64,000 nucleotides of DNA from Streptomyces cucumeris (lineage in GTDB: Bacteria; Actinomycetota; Actinomycetes; Streptomycetales; Streptomycetaceae): NCBI RefSeq assembly GCF_024295805.1, contig NZ_JANCLX010000007.1, positions 194,568 through 258,567 on the forward strand. The letters run 5' to 3'. This document shows positions 7,654 to 16,478 of this stretch, in pieces. The translations under genes and the position numbers were made by a program. The notes beneath the pieces are model-generated. The model saw nothing but the letters and a program-made list of their open reading frames with translations. It was not told the origin of the DNA and made no database searches. Every line of letters begins with the position of its first letter. Positions within the stretch are counted from its first letter, which is position 1.

Positions 7654-7860
7654 TCAGCGCCCCAGCATTCCCGCCACGGACGACGCTTGTGTGACGACGG
7701 CTTCCCAGCCGCCGAAGGCGATGCTCAGCAGGACGGCCAGCGGCAGCACCATGGCCACCGCGACCAGGGGATGACGGGAGCCCGACTCGGAGCCGGCGAA
7801 CGCTCCGGCGATCCGGCGCCGCCGCGCTCGGATGACCGAACCTCCAGCCGTGTCCGTCAT
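7654..7860 (-). CDS. Small single-span membrane protein
   Basis: A 68-residue protein. The N-terminal 30 residues are polar and Arg-rich, and residues 33-52 form one membrane span (HPLVAVAMVLPLAVLLSIAF). GGAGGAGGG stands a few bases before the ATG at 7860, which decides the start against the longer frame. Unknown function. Confidence 0.6.
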   Translation of the reverse strand: MTDTAGGSVIRARRRRIAGAFAGSESGSRHPLVAVAMVLPLAVLLSIAFGGWEAVVTQASSVAGMLGR

Positions 7861-8071
7861 CGTCCCTCCTCCTTCACATCTGGGGCGGCGAGCGTCTGAC
7901 CTCGGGGGACGAGTGCTGCGCCCGCCGCTTGACGACAACATTAGGCGCGCCCCCCGCGCTCGGCGTCATGCCTTCGTACCGCTTGACGGGCCTCCCGGAG
8001 GATGACCCCGGACCACCGTGCGTACTCCCCTGGGTGGAGATGCCGCCCCCGGAGCCGGGGCCATCCCGGAA

Positions 8072-8114
8072 GGGCCGGGCGAGGGGACACCGGAACGGCC
8101 CCCTCACCCGGCCC
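8072..8114. terminator. Hairpin terminator after the 82-residue gene
   Basis: GGGCCGGGCGAGGGG (8072-8086) pairs with CCCCTCACCCGGCCC (8100-8114), 15 bp with one mismatch and a 13-base loop, directly past the stop of the minus-strand gene. Confidence 0.65.
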
Positions 8115-8126
8115 GCTCCTCCCCCG

Positions 8127-8375
8127 CTACGCCGCCTCGCCCTCGCCCTCGTCCACACCGCTGCGCGGCACCGGCTGCTCCACCAGCGCGAGCACCCGGG
8201 TGGCCATGAATCGCGCAGTGCGGACGACGGACCCATTACGGGTGACTTCGCTCACTTCCACCACCCCGCGCCGGACCGCCGTCTCCACTCGGCGGCCCGC
8301 CCTGCTCGCCGTGACTTCGTACGTCCGGGTCGTGTCCCCGGCATCCACCACTATCTCCACACGGTCACCCTTCAC
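8127..8375 (-). CDS. Conserved hypothetical small protein
   Basis: An 82-residue protein rich in short beta-strand-like segments (VEIVVDAG, TRTYEVTASRAGRRVETAVRRGVVEVSEV). GTG at 8375 is chosen because AAGGGGG lies about nine bases upstream; an upstream extension of 37 residues lacks a ribosome site. Similar short proteins occur beside kinase genes in Streptomyces, from memory. No functional motif. Confidence 0.6.
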   Translation of the reverse strand: MKGDRVEIVVDAGDTTRTYEVTASRAGRRVETAVRRGVVEVSEVTRNGSVVRTARFMATRVLALVEQPVPRSGVDEGEGEAA

Positions 8376-8648
8376 GCTCTCAATCCCCCTTCTGGGACGG
8401 CCCCTTGAGATCACGCATGCCTGAGCACGGGCACGGATTGCCACGTTTCCGGCCCACATCTCCAGGATCCCAGGGGGGACTGACAATCCGTCGGCCGACG
8501 CATGCGCGGCCTCTCAGCGCGCGGGGCCGTCAATCCGTAAGCTGTGCACGTCAGACGGACAGCAGTGGACGGCAGCGGATGGGGCTCCCCTCCAGGGCTC
8601 ACACCGGGGCCCGGACGGGGCCCGCCCCACCGGAGGCAGGGGACGGAC

Positions 8649-9983
8649 ATGGCGATGATGCGGCTCCGGCGCGAGGACCCGCGTGTCGTCGGTTCCTTCC
8701 GCCTTCACCGGCGGCTCGGCGCGGGCGGCATGGGGGTGGTCTACCTCGGCTCCGACCGGCGCGGACAGCGTGTGGCGCTCAAGGTGATCCGGCCGGACCT
8801 GGCCGAGGACCGTGAGTTCCGTTCCCGGTTCGCCCGCGAGGTGTCGGCCGCCCGCCGGATCCGCGGCGGCTGTACGGCGCGGCTGGTGGCCGCCGACCTC
8901 GAGGCCGACCGCCCGTGGTTCGCCACCCAGTACGTCCCGGGCCCCTCCCTGCACGACAAGGTGAACGAGGAGGGCCCGCTGCCCGCGGCGCAGGTCGCCT
9001 CGATCGGGTCGGCCCTGGCCGAGGGGCTGTTGGCGGTTCATGAGGCCGGGGTGGTCCACCGCGACCTCAAGCCGTCGAACATCCTGCTCTCCCCCAAGGG
9101 CCCGCGGATCATCGACTTCGGTATCGCCTGGGCGACCGGGGCCAGCACGCTGACCCATGTCGGCACGGCGGTCGGCTCGCCCGGTTTCCTCGCGCCCGAG
9201 CAGGTGCGGGGCGCGACGGTGACCCCGGCGACCGACGTCTTCGCGCTGGGCGCCACGCTCGCCTACGCGTCGACGGCGGACTCCCCCTTCGGGCACGGGA
9301 GTTCGGAGGTGATGCTGTACCGGGTGGTGCACGAGGAGCCCCAGCTGATCGGGGTGCCGGACGCGCTGGCGCCCCTGCTCCACGCCTGTCTGGCGAAGGA
9401 TCCGGAGGACCGGCCCAGCACTCTTCAGCTGTCGCTGCGGCTCAAGGAGATCGCGGCGCGCGAGGCCCACGGTCATGGCCATGGACAGAGCCCTGGGCAG
9501 GGTCCGGGGCAGCCGTACGGCGGGGCGCCGTACGGCACGTCAGAGTCCCGGCCCACCGGGCGGCGCGCCGATCAGTACGCGGAGCAGCACACCGAGCGGC
9601 GGCCCGGAGGCACTCCGCCGCCCCGGGGCGCGTCGCATCCGTCCCGGGGGTCCGCCCCGCGCGGTGGGTCGTCCCGGCAGGGGTCCGGTACGGGTGCGGG
9701 CCGTGCGCCGGGGCGGAACACCCCGGCGCGCCAGGGCGGGCCGCGCCGCCGCCCCGGTCCGCCCGCCCGCACGGTGCGCACGACGCCGAACGGACGGCGG
9801 CCCGGCGGTCCGAACCCCCGGCTGCTGCGGCAGCGGCTGACGGTGTTCGTGGTGGTGACGCTGCTGGTGGCGCTGGGGATCGCCGCGGCGCAGGGCTGTG
9901 AGGGCCCGTCGAACGGACTCGGCACCCCGCCGTCGGGGCCCGGCGCCCCGTCGACGGCCGTGCAGATCGACGGATGGCGTTAG
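8649..9983 (+). CDS. Membrane-tethered Ser/Thr protein kinase
   Basis: A 444-residue eukaryotic-type kinase. The N-terminal catalytic domain (about 15-275) has the glycine loop GAGGMG at 24-29, Lys45, HRDLKPSN at 137-144 with catalytic Asp139, and DFG at 156-158. A disordered Gly/Pro/Arg/His-rich linker follows (about 280-390), then one membrane span (about 396-415) and an outside tail of only about 29 residues with a Cys. With no PASTA or other sensor domain, how it senses signals is unclear. ATG 8649 chosen for family length; a GTG further upstream is possible. Convergent with the RNA methyltransferase. Confidence 0.88.
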   Translation: MAMMRLRREDPRVVGSFRLHRRLGAGGMGVVYLGSDRRGQRVALKVIRPDLAEDREFRSRFAREVSAARRIRGGCTARLVAADLEADRPWFATQYVPGPSLHDKVNEEGPLPAAQVASIGSALAEGLLAVHEAGVVHRDLKPSNILLSPKGPRIIDFGIAWATGASTLTHVGTAVGSPGFLAPEQVRGATVTPATDVFALGATLAYASTADSPFGHGSSEVMLYRVVHEEPQLIGVPDALAPLLHACLAKDPEDRPSTLQLSLRLKEIAAREAHGHGHGQSPGQGPGQPYGGAPYGTSESRPTGRRADQYAEQHTERRPGGTPPPRGASHPSRGSAPRGGSSRQGSGTGAGRAPGRNTPARQGGPRRRPGPPARTVRTTPNGRRPGGPNPRLLRQRLTVFVVVTLLVALGIAAAQGCEGPSNGLGTPPSGPGAPSTAVQIDGWR

Positions 9984-10007
9984 GGCGGACAGAGCGCCCG
10001 GTCCGCC
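9984..10007. terminator. Bidirectional hairpin between kinase and trmH-type gene
   Basis: GGCGGAC (9984-9990) and GTCCGCC (10001-10007) form a 7-bp stem directly after the kinase stop codon, in the convergent gap. Confidence 0.5.
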
Positions 10008-10014
10008 GGTCGGT

Positions 10015-10833
10015 TCAGTGCTGGGGGCGGCTCGCGGTCACCGCGTAGAAGGCCACCGCCGCGGCCGCGCCCACGTTGAGCGAGTCCACGCCGTGGGCCA
10101 TCGGGATGCGGACCCATTCGTCCGCGGCCATCAGCGCCTGCGCGGAGAGGCCGTCGCCCTCGGCGCCCAGCATCAGGGCGACGCGGTCCAGCCGGTGCGG
10201 CGCCGCGTCGTCGATGCTGGTGGCCTTCTCGTCGGGGGTCAGGGCGAGGATGGTGAACCCCGCGTCACGGACCGTCTCCAGTCCGCGCGGCCAGGTCTCG
10301 AGCCGGGCGTAGGGGACGGAGAAGACGGCACCCATCGAGACCTTGACCGAGCGCCGGTAGAGCGGATCGGCACAGTCCGGGGAGAGCAGGACGGCGTCCA
10401 TGCCGAGGGCCGCCGCGCTGCGGAAGATCGCCCCTATGTTGGTGTGGTCGTTGACGGACTCCATGATGGCGACGCGCCGGGCTCCGGCGAGCAGTTCCCC
10501 CGCCTCGGGCAGCGGGGTGCGCTGCATGGAGGCGAGCGCGCCGCGGTGGACGTGATAGCCCGTCACCCGCTCGGCCAGCTCGGGGCTGACCGCGTAGACC
10601 GGTGCCGGGACGTCCTCGATGACATCGCGCATGACATCGACCCACTTCGACGACAGCAGCATCGAGCGCATCTCGTAACCGGCCTGCCGGGCGCGCCGGA
10701 TCACCTTCTCGCCCTCGGCGATGAACAGGCCCTCGGCGGGCTCCCGCTTACGCCGTAGCTCCACATCGGTCAGACCCGTGTAGTCGCTCAGCCGCGGGTC
10801 GTCGGGATCATCGACGGTGATGAGATCAGCCAC
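10015..10833 (-). CDS. TrmH/SpoU-family RNA methyltransferase
   Basis: A 272-residue SPOUT methyltransferase. An N-terminal substrate-binding part (about 1-110) precedes the SpoU domain with its motifs: NIGAIFRSAAALG, LGAEGDGLS and SLNVGAAAAVAFY, which form the knotted SAM site. It likely 2'-O-methylates a tRNA or rRNA ribose; the target cannot be assigned. GTG 10833 is taken as the start; a TTG at 10869 would add 12 residues, and neither has a strong ribosome site. Confidence 0.85.
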   Translation of the reverse strand: MADLITVDDPDDPRLSDYTGLTDVELRRKREPAEGLFIAEGEKVIRRARQAGYEMRSMLLSSKWVDVMRDVIEDVPAPVYAVSPELAERVTGYHVHRGALASMQRTPLPEAGELLAGARRVAIMESVNDHTNIGAIFRSAAALGMDAVLLSPDCADPLYRRSVKVSMGAVFSVPYARLETWPRGLETVRDAGFTILALTPDEKATSIDDAAPHRLDRVALMLGAEGDGLSAQALMAADEWVRIPMAHGVDSLNVGAAAAVAFYAVTASRPQH

Positions 10834-10919
10834 TTGAGTGATACTGCCTTGTCCTGGTTGCGGTGCCAATGCGGCAGACGCGATTTACGTTACCCGCGGT
10901 TACGCCGCGGGCGGCCGGG

Positions 10920-12140
10920 TCAGGTGTGGTCGGGGGAGGCGACGGTGACGACGTCACCGATCACCACGATCGCGGGCGGCCGCACACCTTCGGCGGCCAC
11001 CGTCTCCGCCACCGTGGCGAGTGTGGCGTCCACCCGCCGCTGGGCGGCGGTGGTGCCCTCCTGGACCACCGCGACCGGGGTGTCCGCGGCCCGGCCGTGT
11101 CCGATGAGCGCGGTGGCGATGGCCCCTATCTTCTCGACGGCCATCAGCAGCACCAGCGTGCCGCGCAGCCGGGCGAGCGCGGACCAGTCCACCAGCGAGC
11201 TGGGGTCCTCGGGTGCCACATGTCCGCTGACCACCGTGAACTCATGGGCCACCCCGCGGTGGGTGACCGGGATCCCGGCCACGCCCGGCACACTGATCGC
11301 GCTGGTCACCCCGGGCACCACGGTGCACGGGATCCCGGCCTCGGCCAGGGCCTGCGCCTCCTCCATCCCACGGCCGAAGACGAACGGATCGCCGCCCTTG
11401 AGCCGGACGACCGACTTGCCCGCCTTGGCGTGCTCGATCAGCGCGTTGTTGATCGCCTCCTGGGCCATGAAACGGCCGTACGGGATCTTCGCGGCGTCGA
11501 TCACCTCGACGTGCGGCGGGAGTTCATCGAGCAGATCGCGGGGGCCCAGCCGGTCGGCCACCACCACGTCCGCCTCGGCGAGCAGCCGACGGCCGCGCAC
11601 GGTGATCAGGTCCGGATCGCCGGGGCCGCCACCCACCAGGGACACCCGCGGACCGCGGGCCCGGTGGCGGGGCGCAGCGAGCGTACCGTTGCGCAGCCCC
11701 TCGACCACCGCGTCGCGCACCGCCGCCGAACGGCGCGGGTCCTGTCCGGTGAGCACGGCCACGGTGACGCCCTCGCTGCGCCCGGTGGCCGGGGTCCAGG
11801 CCGATGCGGCCGCGGCGTCATCACTGCGCACACACCACACCCGGCGCTCCTCGGCCTCCGCGGAGGCGGCGGCGTTGGCCTCCGGGTCATCGGTGGTGAT
11901 CAGGGCGTACCAGGCGCCCTCGAAGTCGCCCGCGCGGTACCGGCGGCGCTCCCAGCGCACCTCGCCCGCCTCGGCCATCGCCTCCACCGAGGCGGTGGCC
12001 GACGGGGAGATCAGCAGGACGTCCGCACCCGCCGCGATCAGCGCGGGCAGCCGGCGCTGGGCGACCTGGCCCGCTCCGAGCACGACGACGCGCCGCCCGG
12101 CAAGGCGCAGTCCGACGGGGTAGGCGAAGTTCTCGGACAT
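10920..12140 (-). CDS. cysG: Siroheme synthase-type fusion: precorrin-2 dehydrogenase plus uroporphyrinogen-III methyltransferase
   Basis: A 406-residue bifunctional protein. Residues 1-150 form the CysG N-terminal domain with the NAD loop VVVLGAGQVAQRR at about 18-30 (precorrin-2 oxidation). Residues 163-406 form the SAM-dependent uroporphyrin-III C-methyltransferase, with GGGPGDPDL at 170-178 and VRLKGGDPFVFGRG. It supplies precorrin-2/sirohydrochlorin for siroheme (sulfite and nitrite reductases) and cobalamin. Strong GAGGAGAG before ATG 12140. The following cobT and cobL genes on the same strand support a tetrapyrrole role. Whether the N-domain also chelates iron is not shown. Confidence 0.92.
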   Translation of the reverse strand: MSENFAYPVGLRLAGRRVVVLGAGQVAQRRLPALIAAGADVLLISPSATASVEAMAEAGEVRWERRRYRAGDFEGAWYALITTDDPEANAAASAEAEERRVWCVRSDDAAAASAWTPATGRSEGVTVAVLTGQDPRRSAAVRDAVVEGLRNGTLAAPRHRARGPRVSLVGGGPGDPDLITVRGRRLLAEADVVVADRLGPRDLLDELPPHVEVIDAAKIPYGRFMAQEAINNALIEHAKAGKSVVRLKGGDPFVFGRGMEEAQALAEAGIPCTVVPGVTSAISVPGVAGIPVTHRGVAHEFTVVSGHVAPEDPSSLVDWSALARLRGTLVLLMAVEKIGAIATALIGHGRAADTPVAVVQEGTTAAQRRVDATLATVAETVAAEGVRPPAIVVIGDVVTVASPDHT

Positions 12141-12210
12141 GCGGTGCGGCTCTCCTCGTGCGAATGCCTGCCGCTGCGGCACTGGAGCGGCTGATCAACA
12201 GTGGGACGTG

Positions 12211-12240
12211 GCCCCCGCGGACACCCTACGTCGCGGGGGC
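12211..12240. terminator. Hairpin terminator after the BluB-CobT gene
   Basis: GCCCCCGCG (12211-12219) and CGCGGGGGC (12232-12240) form a perfect 9-bp stem just past the stop of the bluB-cobT gene, before cysG. Confidence 0.65.
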
Positions 12241-12245
12241 GCGCC

Positions 12246-15200
12246 TCAGTTCTTCTCCGTGACCCCGGCGGAGTCGAACGTGGCCACCTCGTGCATCGCG
12301 CGCGCGGCGCTCTGCACCACCGGGAGGGCGAGCAGCGCGCCCGTCCCCTCACCGAGCCGCAGATCCAGATCGACCAGGGGACGCAGACCCAGCTTGTTGA
12401 GGGCCGCGACATGGCCCGGCTCGGCGCTGCGGTGCCCGGCGATGCACGCGGCCAGCACCTCGGGCGCGATGGCCCGTGCCACCAGGGCCGCCGCCCCCGC
12501 GCTCACCCCGTCCAGGATGACGGGTGTGCGCAGTGAGGCGCCGCCCAGCAGCAGACCGGCCATCGCGGCGTGCTCCAGACCACCGAACGCGGCCAGCACC
12601 CCGATCGGATCCGCCGGATCGGGCTGGTGCAGCTCCAGACCGCGCCGTACGACATCGATCTTGCGGGCGTGCATCTCGTCGTTGATACCGGTGCCGCGCC
12701 CGGTCACCTCGGACGGGTCCACACCCGTGTACACCGAGACCAGGGCGGCCGAGACGGTGGTGTTGGCGATACCCATCTCACCGGTGAGCAGCGCCTTGTT
12801 CCCGGCGGCCACCAGATCGCGGGCGGTCTCGATGCCCACCTCCAGGGCGCGCAGCACCTCCTCGCGGCTCAGCGCGGGGCCGGTGGTGAAGTCACCGGTA
12901 CCTGCCCGCACCTTGCGCGGCAGCAGACCGGGGGTGCTCGGCAGATCGCTCGCCACCCCCACGTCCACCACGCACACCTCGGCGCCGACCTGGCTGGCGA
13001 ACGCGTTGCACACCGCGCCGCCGCCCAGGAAGTTGGCCACCATCTGGGCGGTGACCTCCTGCGGCCAGGCGGTGACGCCCTGGGCGTGCACCCCGTGGTC
13101 ACCCGCGAAGATCGCCACGGCGGCGGGCTCCGGGATCGGCGGCGGGCACTGCCGCGACAGTCCGCTCAGCTGCGCGGAGATGATCTCCAGCATGCCGAGC
13201 GCACCGGACGGCTTGGTCATCCGCTTCTGCCGCTCCCACGCCTCGCCGAGCGCCTTGGCGTCCAGCGGGCGGATGCCCTGGAGGGTCTCCTGGAGCAGGT
13301 TGTGCGGGTCCTCGCCGGGCAGCGCGCGGCGGCCGTACGTCTCCTCGTGGACGACCCAGGACAGCGGGCGGCGCTTGGACCACCCGGCCCGCATCAGCTC
13401 CGGCTCCTCCGGGAACTCGTCGACATAGCCGACGCACAGGTAGGCCACGGCCTCCAGGTGCTCGGGCAGCCCGAGCGACCGCACCATCTCGCGCTCGTCG
13501 AAGAAGCTGACCCAGCCGACGCCCAGGCCCTCGGCGCGGGCCGCGAGCCAGAGGTTCTCCACGGCGAGCGCGGAGGAGTACGGCGCCATCTGGGGCTGGG
13601 TGTGACGGCCCAGGGTGTGACGGCCGCCGCGGGTCGGGTCGGCGGTGACGACGATGTTGACCGGGGTCTCGAGGATCGCCTCGATCTTCAGTTCCTTGAA
13701 CTGCTTGGCCCGGCCCTTGGGGAGGGACTTGGCGTACGCCTCGCGCTGGCGGGTGGCCAGCTCGTGCATGGTGCGCCGGGTCTCCTCGGAGCGGATGACC
13801 ACGAAGTCCCACGGCTGGGAGTGACCGACGCTGGGCGCGGTGTGCGCGGCTTCGAGGACGCGCAGCAGCACCTCGTGCGGGATGGGGTCGGAGCGGAAGC
13901 CGTTGCGGATGTCGCGGCGCTCGCGCATCACGCGGTGCACGGCGGCGCGCTCGGCCTCGGCGTAGCCCTCGGCGGGCGGGCCGAGCGGCTCGGGCTCCGG
14001 CTCGGGTTCACGTTCGAGTTCGGGCTCCGGCCCGTCCTCGGGCTCGGGCTCTTCGGTGGCCACGGCGTCGGCGTCCTCCGGAGCCGTGTCGGCGGGGGCC
14101 GTGTCCTCGGCGACGGCGTCGGGTGCCACGTCCGGGGTGGGCTCCCCGGCTTCGGCCACGTCCTCGGTCACAACCTCGGTCTCGGCTTCGGCCGCCACCG
14201 CCTCGGGGGTCACGGCCTCCACGGTCTCGGCCTCGGGGGCCTCGGTCGCGTCGGCGGGAGCCTCGGGGGTCTCGGGGGTCTCCTCGGCGGCCGCCTCCGG
14301 GACGACGGGCTCGGGGGATTCTTCCCCGGCGGTCTCGACGGCCTGAACGGGTTCGACGGGCTCAGCGGCCTCCGTGACCACGGGCCCGGCTTCAGGTGTC
14401 TCCACCCCGGCGAGCTCCTCCGGTACGGCCTCCTGCCGCGGGGTCTCCTCCTCGACGGCCTCCGCCTCCGGGAGTTCGGCCCGCTCCTCGGCGGGGGCCT
14501 CCGCCACCGCGTCCGCCTCGGGTGCCGGGACCTCGGCCTCCGGCAGCGGGGCCGCTTCCCCGGCGGCGGCCTCCGCGACCGCCTCGGTCACCTCGGCCTC
14601 GGCTTCCGCTCCGGCCTCTGCGGGCCGGGACTGATCGTCAGTGACTATCGAGTGACCGGGGCCGACCGCGACCGGCTCCGCAAGGTCAGCGCCCTGCTCT
14701 TCCGCGGGCTGCGGCGACTCCTCCGCCGACGTCATGGCCTCCTCCACGGCCGGGGGCTGCTCCACCGGCAGGGCCGTCTCCGCCACCGGGGCGTCCTCCA
14801 CCTGCGGGGCGTCCTCCTCCGCCGGGGCCGGGTCGGCCGGTGTGGTCACGGCCTCGTGCGCAAGCTGCGCCGGGATCTCCGCTACGGGGCCGGGGAACGG
14901 GGCGGACGGTGCGTCGAGCTGTTCGGGAGCGAGAGCGGGCTGGACCTGGGCCGGGATCCCGATCACCGGCTCCTCGGCCATCGTGGCGTCCGCACCCTGC
15001 GCGGCCGCCGCGTGGGGCGCGGGCACATGGGCGGGCTCCATGACGGGTTCACCGCCCTGGGCCGGGATGGTCGCGGCAGCCGGGGGCGTCCCGGCGGACT
15101 CCGGCTCCACGGGCTCCGACGGTCCGGTGTACTCCGCGGGCATGGGAGCCGAGGGCACCTCGGCATCCTGGACCTGCTCGGACACCCCGGTGTCCTCCGG

Positions 15201-16199
15201 TGCCGCGGCCTCCTCCTCACGACCGACCGTTTCGGCGTGCACAGGCTCGGCCTCGGGCACGGGTTCGGCCTCGGGCTCCTGCACGGGCTCCGGCTGGACC
15301 TGCGGTGCGGGCTGCGTCTGCGGCGGAGCGGAGTCCCACGCCTCGCCCGGCTGCGGAATGTCCGCGAGTTGCGGGCCGGGGAGCGACGCCGTGTCCTCGG
15401 GCGGGGCGGCGAAGTACTGCGGCCCCGCCGCGTACTCCGGCGCGGTGGCGTAGTCCGCGCCCTGCGCATCCACCGCGAACTCGCCGCCGGCCGACTGCTC
15501 CGGCTCCGGCTCCATCACGTACTCGGGCTGAGGCTGCGGTTCGGGCTGGGCCAGGGGCTCGGGCTGGGCCAGGGGCTCGGGCTCGGCGAGGGGCTCGGGC
15601 TCGGCGTGGACGGCCTGCGGCTCCGGCTCGGGCTCCGGTTCCACGACCGGGGGCTCGACATGCGGGGCGGTCCCGGCGTGCCGGGCGGCGGCCGGTCCCC
15701 GGTCGGCCAGTGACCGCACCACGCCGTTGGAGGCGTCGGGCAGCGGCGGGCCCATGTGCAACGGCCGCCGCGCGGGCTGCGGCGGGGACTGATGGAGCGG
15801 CTGCGGCTGGGACAGCGGCTGCTGAAGGGGCTGCGGCTGCGCATCGGGGGCCTGCGGGGCCACAGCAGGAGGCTGCACTCCGGCGTACTCGGCGGCGGCC
15901 GGGTCCGGCGCCCCGCCCGCGTACGTCCCGTGCGGCGGCGTGCCGGCCGACGGCTGCTGGTACTGGGCCTGCTGCTCGCTCCAGGCGCCCTGGGCGCCGG
16001 GCATCAGCAGCAGGTCGTCCTCCTCGCCACCGGTCTCGTGCGGTTCGAGGTAGGGGTAGGGAGCGGCACCGGGCTGCGGCTGCTCGGTGTAACCGGCGTC
16101 GGCGGGCGGGGAGTGGACATCCGCCGGGTGCGGGTGTCCGAGTCGTCCGCCTGCGTTCTCCGGCTGTCCCTCACCCGGGACCTGGCCGGTGTCGGTCAT
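12246..16199 (-). CDS. cobT: BluB-CobT fusion with a long disordered N-terminus (lower cobalamin ligand synthesis and attachment)
   Basis: A 1317-residue protein in three parts. Residues 1 to about 740 are low-complexity Pro/Glu/Ala/Gln/Val-rich sequence with no recognisable fold. Residues about 741-960 form a nitroreductase-like BluB domain (RERRDIRNGF, AHTAPSVGHSQPWDF, GVGWVSFF), which makes 5,6-dimethylbenzimidazole from reduced FMN. Residues about 970-1317 form CobT (TKPSGALGMLE, FAGDHGVHAQGV, GEMGIANTT, LRLGEGTGA), which joins that base to nicotinate mononucleotide. CobT alone is usually about 350 residues. The start overlaps the stop of a 6-codon ORF. The disordered arm is real coding sequence by frame and codon bias, but its function is unknown. 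Confidence 0.9.
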   Translation of the reverse strand: MTDTGQVPGEGQPENAGGRLGHPHPADVHSPPADAGYTEQPQPGAAPYPYLEPHETGGEEDDLLLMPGAQGAWSEQQAQYQQPSAGTPPHGTYAGGAPDPAAAEYAGVQPPAVAPQAPDAQPQPLQQPLSQPQPLHQSPPQPARRPLHMGPPLPDASNGVVRSLADRGPAAARHAGTAPHVEPPVVEPEPEPEPQAVHAEPEPLAEPEPLAQPEPLAQPEPQPQPEYVMEPEPEQSAGGEFAVDAQGADYATAPEYAAGPQYFAAPPEDTASLPGPQLADIPQPGEAWDSAPPQTQPAPQVQPEPVQEPEAEPVPEAEPVHAETVGREEEAAAPEDTGVSEQVQDAEVPSAPMPAEYTGPSEPVEPESAGTPPAAATIPAQGGEPVMEPAHVPAPHAAAAQGADATMAEEPVIGIPAQVQPALAPEQLDAPSAPFPGPVAEIPAQLAHEAVTTPADPAPAEEDAPQVEDAPVAETALPVEQPPAVEEAMTSAEESPQPAEEQGADLAEPVAVGPGHSIVTDDQSRPAEAGAEAEAEVTEAVAEAAAGEAAPLPEAEVPAPEADAVAEAPAEERAELPEAEAVEEETPRQEAVPEELAGVETPEAGPVVTEAAEPVEPVQAVETAGEESPEPVVPEAAAEETPETPEAPADATEAPEAETVEAVTPEAVAAEAETEVVTEDVAEAGEPTPDVAPDAVAEDTAPADTAPEDADAVATEEPEPEDGPEPELEREPEPEPEPLGPPAEGYAEAERAAVHRVMRERRDIRNGFRSDPIPHEVLLRVLEAAHTAPSVGHSQPWDFVVIRSEETRRTMHELATRQREAYAKSLPKGRAKQFKELKIEAILETPVNIVVTADPTRGGRHTLGRHTQPQMAPYSSALAVENLWLAARAEGLGVGWVSFFDEREMVRSLGLPEHLEAVAYLCVGYVDEFPEEPELMRAGWSKRRPLSWVVHEETYGRRALPGEDPHNLLQETLQGIRPLDAKALGEAWERQKRMTKPSGALGMLEIISAQLSGLSRQCPPPIPEPAAVAIFAGDHGVHAQGVTAWPQEVTAQMVANFLGGGAVCNAFASQVGAEVCVVDVGVASDLPSTPGLLPRKVRAGTGDFTTGPALSREEVLRALEVGIETARDLVAAGNKALLTGEMGIANTTVSAALVSVYTGVDPSEVTGRGTGINDEMHARKIDVVRRGLELHQPDPADPIGVLAAFGGLEHAAMAGLLLGGASLRTPVILDGVSAGAAALVARAIAPEVLAACIAGHRSAEPGHVAALNKLGLRPLVDLDLRLGEGTGALLALPVVQSAARAMHEVATFDSAGVTEKN

Positions 16200-16216
16200 G
16201 CGTACCCCTCGCCCAT
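16196..16216 (-). promoter_or_regulatory. Six-codon upstream ORF overlapping the cobT start
   Basis: ATG at 16216 opens six codons (M-G-E-G-Y-A) ending in a TGA (16196-16198) that overlaps the cobT ATG (GCATGA). It has the better ribosome site, GGAAGGAG with an 8-base spacer, while cobT itself has GAGGGG. This suggests translational coupling, or a decoy start; it may also be chance. Confidence 0.4.
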
Positions 16217-16478
16217 CGCTAGTGCTCCTTCCAACCGCCTACCGCCGAGAGCAAGCCCCGTGAGCAAGAACGAGCGTGCGCCGTGCGCGGCACGTAGCAC
16301 GCCCGAGGCTTGCCTGCCGCGGCCCCATCAAGGGAGGCACATATTCCGGCCATTGACCGATAAAGCACCGAACACCGGGCAGCGGCACAGGCAGTACAAC
16401 GATCCGCCAGCCTACCCCGCGCGAGCCCGCGGGAAGGTCACCGGGGCGAAGCACGGGGCGAACGTCACAGGGACAAAA

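Noticed and set aside
12570..15713. Very long open frame (1047 codons) on the plus strand
   Set aside because: It is antisense to the bluB-cobT gene; its Leu/Gly/Arg repeats come from the low-complexity Pro/Glu/Ala codons on the other strand, and it has no ribosome site or family motif.
16200..16478. Cobalamin riboswitch before bluB-cobT
   Set aside because: I looked for the B12-box consensus on the minus strand and found none.
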